Below, piece after piece: positions 42,381 to 52,400 of a DNA stretch of 64,000 bases. The notes under the pieces were generated by a model that saw only the letters and a list, made by a program, of their open reading frames with translations, searched no databases and was not told where the DNA came from. Source of the DNA: Hamadaea sp. (GTDB lineage Bacteria > Actinomycetota > Actinomycetes > Mycobacteriales > Micromonosporaceae); NCBI RefSeq assembly GCF_013362815.1, contig NZ_JABFVK010000089.1, forward strand, positions 1-64,000, written 5' to 3'. Numbering within the stretch: the first letter of the stretch is position 1; each line of letters begins with the position of its first letter. A program made the position numbers and the translations under genes.

Positions 42381-43502
42381 GTGGCCGCCGTGCGCCCGCC
42401 GCAACCGCCACCCCATCGTCGTATCCGCTGGTTCGATCGGTACCGCCGAGCGGTTCTGGCCGGTGGCATCACGCTCGTCGTGATCGGGGTGATCGGCGTC
42501 GCGTACGCCGTCCAACGGCCGGACGACGACACGGGAGCGGACACCGGCGCCTCCGCATCTGGTCCGGCTTCCTCTGGCGCAGGGTCCGACCCATCGTCGG
42601 CCTCAGCGACACCAGCCCCCTCCGCGTCTTCGTCACTCTCCGCTACCGCCACGCCGAAGCCCAGCCCTTCGTCGGCGGTTCCCCCGGCAGCGGGCGGACC
42701 CTGGCCCAATGCCGCCAACACCGGGGTTCCCAGCGGCACCAAGCTCACCACCTACACCGGCCCGTGCACGATCACGTCGGCGGGAACCGTCATCGACGCG
42801 AAGACCGTGAACTGCGACAGCCTCGACATTCGCGCCGCGAACGTGACCATCAAGCGCAGTAAGATCAACGGTGCCGTAAGCCTCGACACTGACGCCTCCG
42901 GATCGAGCAAATGGTCGTACACGTTGGTCGACTCCGAGGTCGACGCCGGATTGCGGCAGTATCCCGCGGTGAGCTACGGCAACATGAAGGTCATCCGCAC
43001 CGAGGTACGCGGCGGCGGGGCCAGCGTGCAGTGCGGCGAACATGCGATCAGCTGCACCGTCGAGGACTCGTGGTTGCACAGCCAGCTCATCCCCGACAAC
43101 GCCAATTGGCACCTCGACGGCTTCCTCTCCAACGGCGGCCGCAACATCCGGATCAGGCACAACACGATCGCCTGCGATCCGCCGACCGCTCCCCCCGGGG
43201 AAGGCTGCACGGCCGATCTAGCTCTCCTGGGCGACTTCGGCCCCATCACCGACGTCGTGATCGACAGCAACTACTTCCCGTGGAGTAAGACCTCGTCCTA
43301 CTGCCTCTACGGCGGCGACGCGCCCAGCAAGCCGTACCCACGCGCCACGTACGTCGTCATCACCAACAACGTTTTTCAACGCGGCCCGAATCGCAAGTGC
43401 GCCGCCTACGGCGCGGTCACCGGCTTCAACGTCAACGGCACCGGAAATCGGTGGGCCAACAACAAATGGGATGACGGCAGCCCGGTTCCGCCGCAGAACT
43501 AG
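42381..43502 (+). CDS. Surface-anchored right-handed beta-helix protein
   Basis: A 373-residue protein. A single N-terminal membrane helix (AVLAGGITLVVIGVIGVAYAV) is followed by a ~75-residue Ser/Ala/Thr/Pro linker, then a beta-helix domain of repeating short strands: TVIDAKTVNCDSLDIRAANV, VTIKRSKING, MKVIRTEVRG, IRIRHNTIACD, VVIDSNYFPW, YVVITNNVFQRG. This is the pectate-lyase-like fold. No lyase catalytic set was identified, so it could be a lyase, an epimerase or only a binding protein. The GTG at 42381 follows GGGGGG. Its layout mirrors the divergent GH16 protein, and the two probably act on the same external polymer. Confidence 0.75.
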   Translation: MAAVRPPQPPPHRRIRWFDRYRRAVLAGGITLVVIGVIGVAYAVQRPDDDTGADTGASASGPASSGAGSDPSSASATPAPSASSSLSATATPKPSPSSAVPPAAGGPWPNAANTGVPSGTKLTTYTGPCTITSAGTVIDAKTVNCDSLDIRAANVTIKRSKINGAVSLDTDASGSSKWSYTLVDSEVDAGLRQYPAVSYGNMKVIRTEVRGGGASVQCGEHAISCTVEDSWLHSQLIPDNANWHLDGFLSNGGRNIRIRHNTIACDPPTAPPGEGCTADLALLGDFGPITDVVIDSNYFPWSKTSSYCLYGGDAPSKPYPRATYVVITNNVFQRGPNRKCAAYGAVTGFNVNGTGNRWANNKWDDGSPVPPQN

Positions 43503-43559
43503 TCGCACATCCGTCAGTCCGGACGGCCGGAGCGACTGGCCCGGGAGAATTGCGACGCT

Positions 43560-45059
43560 ATGACTACCGCAGACATCGCCGCTGAGGATACTGAAACCGC
43601 CGAATCCGCCACCCAATCGATCGGACGGCAGGCGACGCGCGGGTTGAAGTGGAGCCTGGCCGGGACCTTGCTGAACAAGGCCGGTTCCTTCGCACTGGGA
43701 CTGGCCCTCGCACGGCTGCTGGCCCCGGCCGACTTCGGCGTCTTCGCGGTCGCCTTCGCCACGATGCAGCTGGTCATGGTCATCAACGATGTCGGCCTCA
43801 TCGCGGCCACTGTGCAATGGCGCGGAGAGCTGGAGGAGATCTCGGCGACCGCGACGACCATGGCGATTGCGTTCAGCGCGGTGATCTATCTGGGATTCTG
43901 GCTTGCCGCGCCGGTGATCGCCGAGGTGTCCGCCGTTCCTCAAGCAACAGGCGTGATCCGGTTGCTCACGGTCGTCATCCTCATTGACGGAGCCACCGCC
44001 GTCCGCAGCGCGGCTTTGATGCGTACCTTCCGGCAGGACAAGCTCATCCAGGCGAACCTCGTTGGAATGCTCGTCAACGCAGCTGTCGCGATCGCACTCG
44101 CCGTGTCGGGGGCCGGGGCGTACGCCTTCGCCGGAGGCCTCGTCGCCGGCACCGCCATCACCGGCGTACTCGTCTTCGTGTGGACAGCCTTGCCACTGCG
44201 GATCGGCTTCGACCGCGCCATCGCCCGGAAGCTCCTGGCGTTCGGCCTGCCGCTCGCGGCCAGCCTCGGCGTCGAAGCTATCTTGATCAACGCGGCGTAC
44301 ATCATCGTCGGCCACATCACCGGGGCCACCGAGCTCGGCTATTACCTGCTCGCCTTCAACATCTCGACCTGGGCCTTGAGCATCCTCAGCACCGCTGTCC
44401 GATACGTCTCGGTCGCCGGCTTCTCCCGTCTATCCGAAGTGGACACCGAGACTCTCTCGGCCGGCGTACAGGCGTCGCTGCCGATTCTGGTCACGGTCCT
44501 CGTGCCGGTCGCGGTGCTCATGGCGATTCTCGCCAACCCGCTGATCGCCGTCCTGTACGGCGTGAAATGGTCCGCCGCCGCTCCGGTGCTGCCCTTCCTG
44601 ATGGTCCTCACTGTGGTCCGGGTGCTGACCGGATTCGCGTTGGACATCCTGATCGGCTCGGGCGCGACCAAGGCGGCGCTGCGCCTCTACTTGATCTGGG
44701 CAACCGCGTTGATCCCGGTTCTCCTTCTCGCGACCGATCGCGGTGGAATCGCCGGCGCTGCGATCGCGCAAGCCGCCGCGGCCGTGCTCGTCGCCCTGCC
44801 GACAACGATCATCGCCTTGCACCGACTCGGCGTACGCCTGCGACCGGTCCTGCCCAAACTGGTTCGTCCGGTGCTCGGCGGTCTCCTCGCCGGAGTGCTG
44901 GCCTGGCTCGCCACACACTTCCTCGGCGTTCCGCTGGTCGCACTCCTCGTCGGCGGCATCGCCGGCCTGATCGCGTACGCCGTGACAGCGGTCGACCTCA
45001 GCCAGGTACGCCGCATGCTGCGCCCCGCCTCCGGAAAGGAAGCTCATGCCGCCGAGTAG
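43560..45059 (+). CDS. Wzx-like polysaccharide flippase (MOP superfamily), copy 1
   Basis: A 499-residue protein with about fourteen transmembrane helices. The N-terminus GLKWSLAGTLLNKAGSFALG and ARLLAPADFGVFAVAFATMQ are typical of Wzx/PST transporters. It moves lipid-linked repeat units across the membrane. It shares many identities with the flippase at 53814-55331, including DFG-FAVA, the VQWRG motif and an RSAALMR/RAAALMR motif. The ribosome-binding site is weak. The next gene starts 14 nt before its stop. Confidence 0.92.
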   Translation: MTTADIAAEDTETAESATQSIGRQATRGLKWSLAGTLLNKAGSFALGLALARLLAPADFGVFAVAFATMQLVMVINDVGLIAATVQWRGELEEISATATTMAIAFSAVIYLGFWLAAPVIAEVSAVPQATGVIRLLTVVILIDGATAVRSAALMRTFRQDKLIQANLVGMLVNAAVAIALAVSGAGAYAFAGGLVAGTAITGVLVFVWTALPLRIGFDRAIARKLLAFGLPLAASLGVEAILINAAYIIVGHITGATELGYYLLAFNISTWALSILSTAVRYVSVAGFSRLSEVDTETLSAGVQASLPILVTVLVPVAVLMAILANPLIAVLYGVKWSAAAPVLPFLMVLTVVRVLTGFALDILIGSGATKAALRLYLIWATALIPVLLLATDRGGIAGAAIAQAAAAVLVALPTTIIALHRLGVRLRPVLPKLVRPVLGGLLAGVLAWLATHFLGVPLVALLVGGIAGLIAYAVTAVDLSQVRRMLRPASGKEAHAAE

Positions 45060-45927
45060 CACGCTGATCTCGGTATGCCTGCCCGTCCGCAATGGGGCCG
45101 AGCGCATCACGGCAGTAGTGGACTCGATCCTGGCCCAGGATCACTCCGACCTTGAGCTGGTCATCACCGACAACGCCTCGACCGACGACACCGAGAGTGT
45201 CTGCCGTGATCTGGCTTCGGCCGATGACCGCATCCGCTACTTCCGCCAGCCGGAGAACATCGGCCTACTCAACAACTTCGTGTTCGCCGGACGTCAGGCC
45301 CGTGGCACCTACTTCCGCTGGGTCGGTGACGACGACTGGCTCGCGCCCAACTGCCTCTCCTCGTGCCTGAAGGTCTTCGAAGCCGATGATCGGCTGGTCC
45401 TTGTCACGATGGGCGTGCTCTACGATCTCGAGAACGGCGCGAGCGAGACGACGCCCTACCACGGCACCGCACTGACCTCCGACGACCCGATCGAGCGCCT
45501 GGCCGAAATGCTGAGGCTCCTCAACAGCGGTTATCAGCTGATCGACCCGTTGTACGGGCTAATGCGCCGCGAAGCCATCATCCCGATTCCGCGCCGGAAC
45601 ATGCTCCGTGAGGACGAAGTCTTCGCCTCGAAAATGGCGCTCGCCGGGCCGTGGGGCCACACTCGCGAGGTACTGGCACGACGAGGCTGGCGAGGCGAAA
45701 GCCGCCGGGTGTTGGCGCGCCGTCTTGGCGTACCCGGATGGACGGCGCACGCAGCAACGACGTTGCAGGGCGTCGAACTGATGCGGTGGGTCAACTCCCT
45801 CGACGACCTCGAGCCGGACCAGCGCCGGCGCGCCCGTGCTCTGGTTTATCGCTGGTACGCCGGGCGGCAGCGGAACGACTGGGGCCGCCGAAGCCGCAAG
45901 CTCGTACGCCTCGCCCAACTCCGCTGA
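45046..45927 (+). CDS. GT2-family glycosyltransferase
   Basis: A 293-residue GT-A enzyme with LISVCLPVRNGAERITAVVDSI, ITDNASTDDTESVC and the motif WVGDDDWLAPN carrying the metal-binding Asp residues. No membrane helix is evident. AAGGA lies 5 nt before the ATG, and the start lies within the last codons of the flippase gene, so the two are coupled. It likely transfers a sugar during repeat-unit assembly. It is followed by 250 nt with a terminator and then the convergent immunity-like gene. Confidence 0.9.
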   Translation: MPPSSTLISVCLPVRNGAERITAVVDSILAQDHSDLELVITDNASTDDTESVCRDLASADDRIRYFRQPENIGLLNNFVFAGRQARGTYFRWVGDDDWLAPNCLSSCLKVFEADDRLVLVTMGVLYDLENGASETTPYHGTALTSDDPIERLAEMLRLLNSGYQLIDPLYGLMRREAIIPIPRRNMLREDEVFASKMALAGPWGHTREVLARRGWRGESRRVLARRLGVPGWTAHAATTLQGVELMRWVNSLDDLEPDQRRRARALVYRWYAGRQRNDWGRRSRKLVRLAQLR

Positions 45928-46072
45928 TAGGAGGACGCGTACCGCCGAGCTCTGTCAAGCATGCCTCGCGTCGCTACGCTCCGTCACTAATCCGCTGCCT
46001 GTGCAGCAGGAGACGGAACCCAACACTGTCGATCCGCAAGGAATCGGTGCCGTGCGATCACCGCCGCGAGCA

Positions 46073-46106
46073 GCGGGGCGCGCCGCAATCCATCGGCGCG
46101 CCCCGC
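46073..46106. terminator. 13-bp perfect hairpin terminator between GT2 and the immunity-like gene
   Basis: gcggggcgcgccg and cggcgcgccccgc are exact complements with an 8-nt loop, followed by ttt on the plus strand. It lies between convergent transcripts and can stop both. The rest of the 250-nt gap shows no coding signal. Confidence 0.8.
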
Positions 46107-46177
46107 TTTGCATCGGCCGGGAAGCTCAATGCCGCTGCTCGGTTCTCACCCAAGGCGTGAACCGAGCAGCGGTCTCC

Positions 46178-46486
46178 TTACACGCGGTTGCCCCACTTCA
46201 CCGAAATCACCGCCAGAGCAGCCACGATCGCAGCTATTCCGACCAGCCACATCAGGACAACCGCAACGGATTCGCGAGGAACAACAGTGAATGCGACGGA
46301 CTGAACCGCGACTCCACCGCCGAACAGGATCACAGCCGTGCCGAATTGTCGCGGGGTTGGCTGACCCAGGCGAGAGGGAACCCGCGGCGTACGCCCGAGT
46401 ACAATCGCCACCGCGCCGACGACCACGCCAATCACGCCCATGAACCCGGCGAGCAGGATTGGCCCGCGAATCAGCAGCTCGTCCAC
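46178..46486 (-). CDS. Three-helix membrane protein, candidate immunity protein of the Rhs toxin
   Basis: A 102-residue protein consisting almost only of three hydrophobic helices: PILLAGFMGVIGVVVGAVAI (~9-30), FGTAVILFGGGVAVQSVAFT (~48-67) and VAVVLMWLVGIAAIVAALAV (~74-95). No family was recognised. It starts 16 nt inside the 3' end of the Rhs gene, so it is co-translated with the toxin end, exactly where an immunity gene is expected in polymorphic toxin loci. The membrane location fits protection against a membrane-active C-terminal module. The function is inferred from position and topology only. Confidence 0.65.
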   Translation of the reverse strand: MDELLIRGPILLAGFMGVIGVVVGAVAIVLGRTPRVPSRLGQPTPRQFGTAVILFGGGVAVQSVAFTVVPRESVAVVLMWLVGIAAIVAALAVISVKWGNRV

Positions 46487-49400
46487 CAGGCGCCTCCACC
46501 ATAGACGGCCGCATTAGCCGGAGCCTTGGCTCCGTAGGCCCAGATTACTTCGCATTTGCCACGCTTCTGTGCGTACCAGGCAACCGTCCAGATCCAGCCG
46601 AGCATACCCATGATCATCGTGTAGATGATAGCTCCGATACCTGCCGTGAATGCCCCGACCAATCCGCCGATCACGCCAAGCCAGAACAGAGTGACCTGAC
46701 CCCAGTCGTAGACCTCGAACGTCTCCTTCTTGGTAAGCTTGATGGCCACATCGCCATAGCCCGCCCAACCGAAGAACGGCACCCAGTACCAGTGCTTGTG
46801 CTTGTAGAGATATCTCCACTTACCAGATGTATCCGCACAGTTCAATGAGTCACCCGCGCAGTACTCGTAGGGGTTTGCGTTTCCTCCGAATATCGGGTCG
46901 GTCGACAGGAAGCGTCCACTGCCTGGCGCATACAATCGCGCGCCCATCTGCACGAGACCAGCAGGGTTATCGGCTGCGCGCTGTGCCGATCCCAGCCAGC
47001 CATAGCGCCGGGTCCCAGCATCGCTGGCGTTCCTCGGCTTCCCCGATTCATCGTATTCTCCGGTGTAGGTCAACCCGACGGCGCCCTCGGCAATGCCAGC
47101 CACGAGGTCACCGTGCAAACTGGAAATCATCCAGGTTCGGTTGACGCTGCTGCTTTGCGTACCGACCATTCCGCCGATGCTGACCAGGATTCGTGACATC
47201 GAGCCATTACCCTCGTCAGTCCAGATAGGACGATCGCCATCCTCTGAATAGTGGTTACCTTTCGCTGTTATCGTCCCTGCAACGTCATCAGTCCAGGACC
47301 TGATCCGGTTGGAGACGACGTCGAGCGTATAGGTGGTCGTACGGTTGCCCTGGCCGACTGTGTGAGTCATGTCGTTCACGTAGTAGGTCATGGTCGCAGA
47401 TCCCTGATTTGGGATGGCCGTGTCAACGCCGGGCATCGTCGTTGTCCGACCGAGATCGTCGTACGCATAGCCGTTGGTGCCGAGCCGGTCGGCCGCGTCG
47501 TAATTCCAATTAGTTGTTCCAGCCGCGGTCGAAGTCTGGCACTCTCCATTCGAACCGGGGCCATAGGTTGTCAGGCCCGTACGGTTCGTTCCCGCACCAT
47601 AGGAGTATGCCCGCACGGTGCATTGCCCGCTCACGGTGTCCTTTACCTGAACGAGTCGGCCGGCAACGTCGTACGCGAAATCCTGGTTAGAGAGGGTAGA
47701 ACTGCGGGACAGCCATTGGCCATGGACGCCGGGCTGTACAGACTCCGCGTAGAGGGTGCAGTTGGATGTGCCGCAGCTAGGCAGTCTGTAGGTCATTCCG
47801 GTTCCGTCTCCCACCTCGTTGTAGACGGTCTCGACAAGCACCCCATTCGGCCAGGTTTGACTCGTCACCTTGCCATCGGCGTCATAGGCGGCGCTAAAGG
47901 TCCCAGCAAGCGAGTCGACGACCTGTGTCGGCAGACCCCTGCGCTCCGAACCGCCGTCGTAGGTGTAGGCCCGCGTTGCAAGCCCATCGTTGGTCGTAGC
48001 GACTCGGGACGCGATGTCGTAGGTGGTTGTAGACAGGTTGCCGTCGGCATCGGTGTATGACGTCTGACGCCCGAGGGTGTCGAAAGTGCGGATGATCTGC
48101 GCCGTCACTGTTCCCGAGCCGTCCAGGGTCTGGCTGCGGACCGCCTGTCCGCTGTATGCGTCGTAGACCGCGCGGCGCTTCTCCAGAGCCTGGCCGAGAC
48201 CCGGTGCGCTAATTGTGGTGTCGACCGCCCGGCCAGCGGTGTCATAGACGACCGTCGCAGTACGCAACGTCCCGCCATTGGTCGACTCGGTTGTCGTTAC
48301 GGGGCTGCCGTAGAAGTTGTAGGTAGTGGTCGTGATCGGCAACTCGGGGCCCGAAGCAGGCTGTCCGCCGGTCTTTGTGATGCAGACTAGGCCGTCCCAT
48401 TCGGCGTGGCCGCCGCACTGGGGGTAGGTCTCATTGTCGATCGCGGTGTAGTAAACGGTGATCCGCGTGGATGGCGTCGTATCAGACGACCCTCCAGCGG
48501 GGTTCGTCTGGGACACGACCCGGCCAGCGCTGTCGTAGGAGTAGCGGGTCGTCAGTGCGAGCCCGTCCGGATCCGTGACCTGACTGATCGGCTGCTTGAG
48601 CGCCCAGTCGTAGTCCGTAGTGTTGATACGGGCGTCATATTCGTGGTAGCCGCTGGCGTCCCACTGCATGACCGCCGTCCGCTGCTCGACCAACAACTCA
48701 TACTGATGGGTGTCGTGAGTACGGACGTTTTCCCACACCAGAGTACCGTTGGTCAGCAGCACCCAGTGACGAGGCTGAATCTCCGAGACATGCCATCCGG
48801 TGAAGTCATCGTACTCGTTGATCGTCTGCCGGAAGATCGCCTGCCAATACTCGCTGGTCGCGTCATCATAAGGCGAGGCGTCGAGAGCAGCCTGCCGGTT
48901 GCCCGCAGTCAACTCCGCCGAAACCGCGCCCCACTTTGCGTTGTACCAGGTAGTAGAGATTCCGCCGCCGGGCTCCGCAGTGTTGACCTCTCGGCCGTCG
49001 GCGTCCATGTAGGTGATGGTGGCGCGCTCGTAGGAGCCGGGCATTGTCCCGCTGGCTTGGTTGCCGCTGGGAGTCTGGGTGGGTGGGTAGACCGCGGTCG
49101 CGGCGACCGGCGGAATGTCCTGTGCCCAGCGCTTGGTTTGGTCGTAGGACAGGTCGTAGGGTGCACCGCTGCCCGAGGTGGGCACCCGGTAGACGATCGT
49201 CGACACCGCGGTGCCGGCCGTCAGCGCGCTGCGGGAGACCGAGGCGAGACGGCCCTTGCCGGAGTCGCCCGGCAGCGTAGTGAAGGCGAGGTTCCACGGT
49301 TCCTGAGCGACAGGTGTGATCTGGTTGAGGATCCCATCGCCGTCGTAGCCGTACTTGGTGACCAGGTGCTGGCCGCCGTCGTGGTCCAGTCGGGGGTCGT

Positions 49401-52400
49401 AGGCGACACGCAGGCGTCCGTTGGAATCGTACGTGTAGTGGACGACTTCGACGGTGACCATTGCGGAAGTCGCCGGGTCCCAGGCGGTGAAGCTGATGTT
49501 CTTGACCCGGCCGGTGTAGTCGCCCCAGCCCGACTCGCTCGTGGACGTGGCCGTCGTGGAGGTGGCGTAGGTGAACCAGATTGCTCGGCAGCCCCGGTTC
49601 GACGCGGCGGTCAAGGTTGCGTCACAGGCGATGTTGCCGGGGATCGGGCCTAGCAGCCGCGTCGGGCGGACCACGGTGGCGGAGTCGACCGTGGTCTTCT
49701 CCCACGAATAGCTGACCGTGTCCTTCGATCCAGCTGGCGTGACCACGTATGGGTACCAGGTGTCGGCCGGGTCGGGCGTCTGCCGCTTGAACACGGTGAT
49801 CGCTGTGGACTTGTCGGTGATCGTGTAAGTGTTGGCGGCGCTGTCGTAGGTCAGCGAGAGGTTCTCGTAGCCGAGCTGCGGAGCGTAGCCGGTGCCGTCT
49901 GACTTCTCGGTAAACGCGAAGGTCGTGGCGTCCGGCAGCGTCACCGTGACCATGGAACCGTTGCGCGACAGGTCGGTATAGGGAGCGGACATCGTGCCGA
50001 ACCCAGCGGTCCACCCCGGACCGAACATGCCAGTCCCGTCGGCGAGAGACGCCTTACGAGTGTTGAAGGACCGGGTCACACCCAAGCCAGCAAGCGACAC
50101 GTCGGCACCAGAGAGTGTGGCGTTGCCAGTGAGTAGGTTGACCGAGGCCGGTCCGACGGACGCGCTGGCCGCGTCGCCCATCGCCTGATCCAGCGCGAAC
50201 TTGACGCCATCACTGCCCCCGGTGTTTCCGGCCGCGGTGGTCAACAGGGCGCGTACTTGAAGCGGGCCGTCGACTGGATCCGTTCCGGTTTCTGCTGCGT
50301 TGACGGTGGCGGCGAGGTCCCATTTCAACGCCGGGTAAGCGCCGCTTCCGGTGGTGGCGACCGGCCAGGTCACCGCTGTGCCACCGGTGTTGAGGCGTAC
50401 GTCGGTGGCGGGGACCGTCTGCCACGTGTCGGCGTCGGCACGCCGCCATTGCAGGGTCAGCCCGGTTGTCGCCGCGTCTCCGGTCACCTTGACCAGCGTG
50501 GTTCCCGCCGTGGTGGTGGAGGTTGTCGGGGACGTGACGGTGCCCGGTGAGCCGATCGCGAACCCGTACGAGGTGACGGGTGACCAGTGGCCGGCCCTGT
50601 CGACGGAGACGACCTTCAGGACGTGTTCGCCTATGGTCAACCCCGCGAGGGTGATCGTTCCTGATTCACCGGTGGACACGTCGACCGGCGTACCGGACGG
50701 GTCGGTGTCGAGGCCGTAGTAGTAGTGGATGACGTCGGTCGATGTGCCGGGGGCTGCGGTGAACGTGCCCGTTTCGCCGGCGCCGCCAGTCCAGGCGTTG
50801 GCGGTCACGGTGTCGGAGGTGATCGTCGGGGCGACCGGAGCGACGGTGTCCACTGTGAACATGAACGTCGAGGTCACGCCCCAGTTGCCCGCCGAAGTCT
50901 TGGCGCGCACGTGCAGATACCAGGTTCCGCTGGCGTAGGTGCCGGTGTAGCTGGTGCCCGTCTGCGTGACGGTGGTGCCCGGGACGGTGCCGACGGTCTG
51001 GTCGATCGCGACCGAGTAGCCCACGATGGTGCCGCTGGGCGGTGTCCACGAGCCGGTGAAGCTGGTCGCGTCGTAGGCCGCGGTCTGGTCCGGGTGGGTG
51101 CTGGAGGTGATCACCGCACCCAACAAGGAAGCGGTGTCGATCTGCACCTTCAAATGAGCTGCGGACGCCGACCAGGTTCCGGCGTTGTCCTTGGCCCGCA
51201 CGTGCACGTACCAGACACCGTCAGAGGCCACCGTGTTGGTGAACGTCCGCGTACCGGAGCCGAGAAGGGTGGATCCGGAGCCGGTCGAGGACGGGATCGT
51301 CGTGGCGTTCTGGTCGATCGTGACCGCGTACGCGTTGATGCCCGACGTGTCGGTCGGCGCGGTCCACGTAGCTGTCACAGTCCGGGAGTTGTACCACTGG
51401 GTCGCGATCGGATGCGTCGACGAGGCCAGCGATCCGGGTACGCCGGGAGCGGTGGTGTCGACGTTGACCGCGAAGTGCGCCGCGGTCGCCGACCAGTTCC
51501 CGGCCGCATCGATCGCCCGGACGTGGACGTAGTTCGTGCCGTCGGTCAGACCTGTCTTGGTGATGCTCGCCGAGGTCTGCGTCACGGTCGTGCCGGGCAG
51601 GGTGGTGGCAACCTTGTCCCAGACGATCGAGTATCCGGCGATCGCCGAGGCGTCCGACGCTGATGCCGTGCCCGCGAACGTGCTGGCGGCGTACCAGTTG
51701 GCTGGCGACGCGTGGCTGGTGCTCGTGACGGACACGCTGGATGGGGGTGTGGTGTCGACGGTGAACGCGCACCACGCGGACCAGGTTTGCGGTGTGAGAC
51801 CGTCACCGGACCAGATGTGGTTGTCGTCGCCAGCGGCATGCCACCGATAGGATGCTCCTTCAGTCAGCTTGCCTGCTGGAATTGCGTAGGTGACGGTGGC
51901 GCCCGAGGTTGCCGGGGCAGTGGTCACGGTCGGGATCACGGTGCTGGTGCCGTCGGCGGTCTGGACCTCGAACCGGCCGTACATGCTGCCGCCGTTCGGG
52001 TTGCTGATCGTCGCGGCGAGGGTCGGGGTCAGGGTGTTGACCCGCGGCAGGGTGCCGGACGTGGCGCACGCGGTCGACGGGGTGGTGCCCATCGCGGCGA
52101 CCTTCGACAGCGGCCAGTAGGTGATGTTGATGTAGGGCCAGGCCGACGACGCCGACCATTCGGTGGACCGGTACTGCTTCCAGGCCGAGACGCTGGTCTC
52201 GTTGGTGGCCTTCAAACCCATGTACGCAGTGGTCTCACCGGCGTTGGCGGCCTTCTGGAAGAACGACTTCACGTCCACGGTCACATAGCCGTCCGCCCCG
52301 TTGGCGCACGCGGGGTCATAGCCACGCGTGAGAGTGGACGACGTTTCCAGCGACGACCACGTCGGCATCGTCGCCCAGGTTGTGCCGAAGGCGCCGGTCA

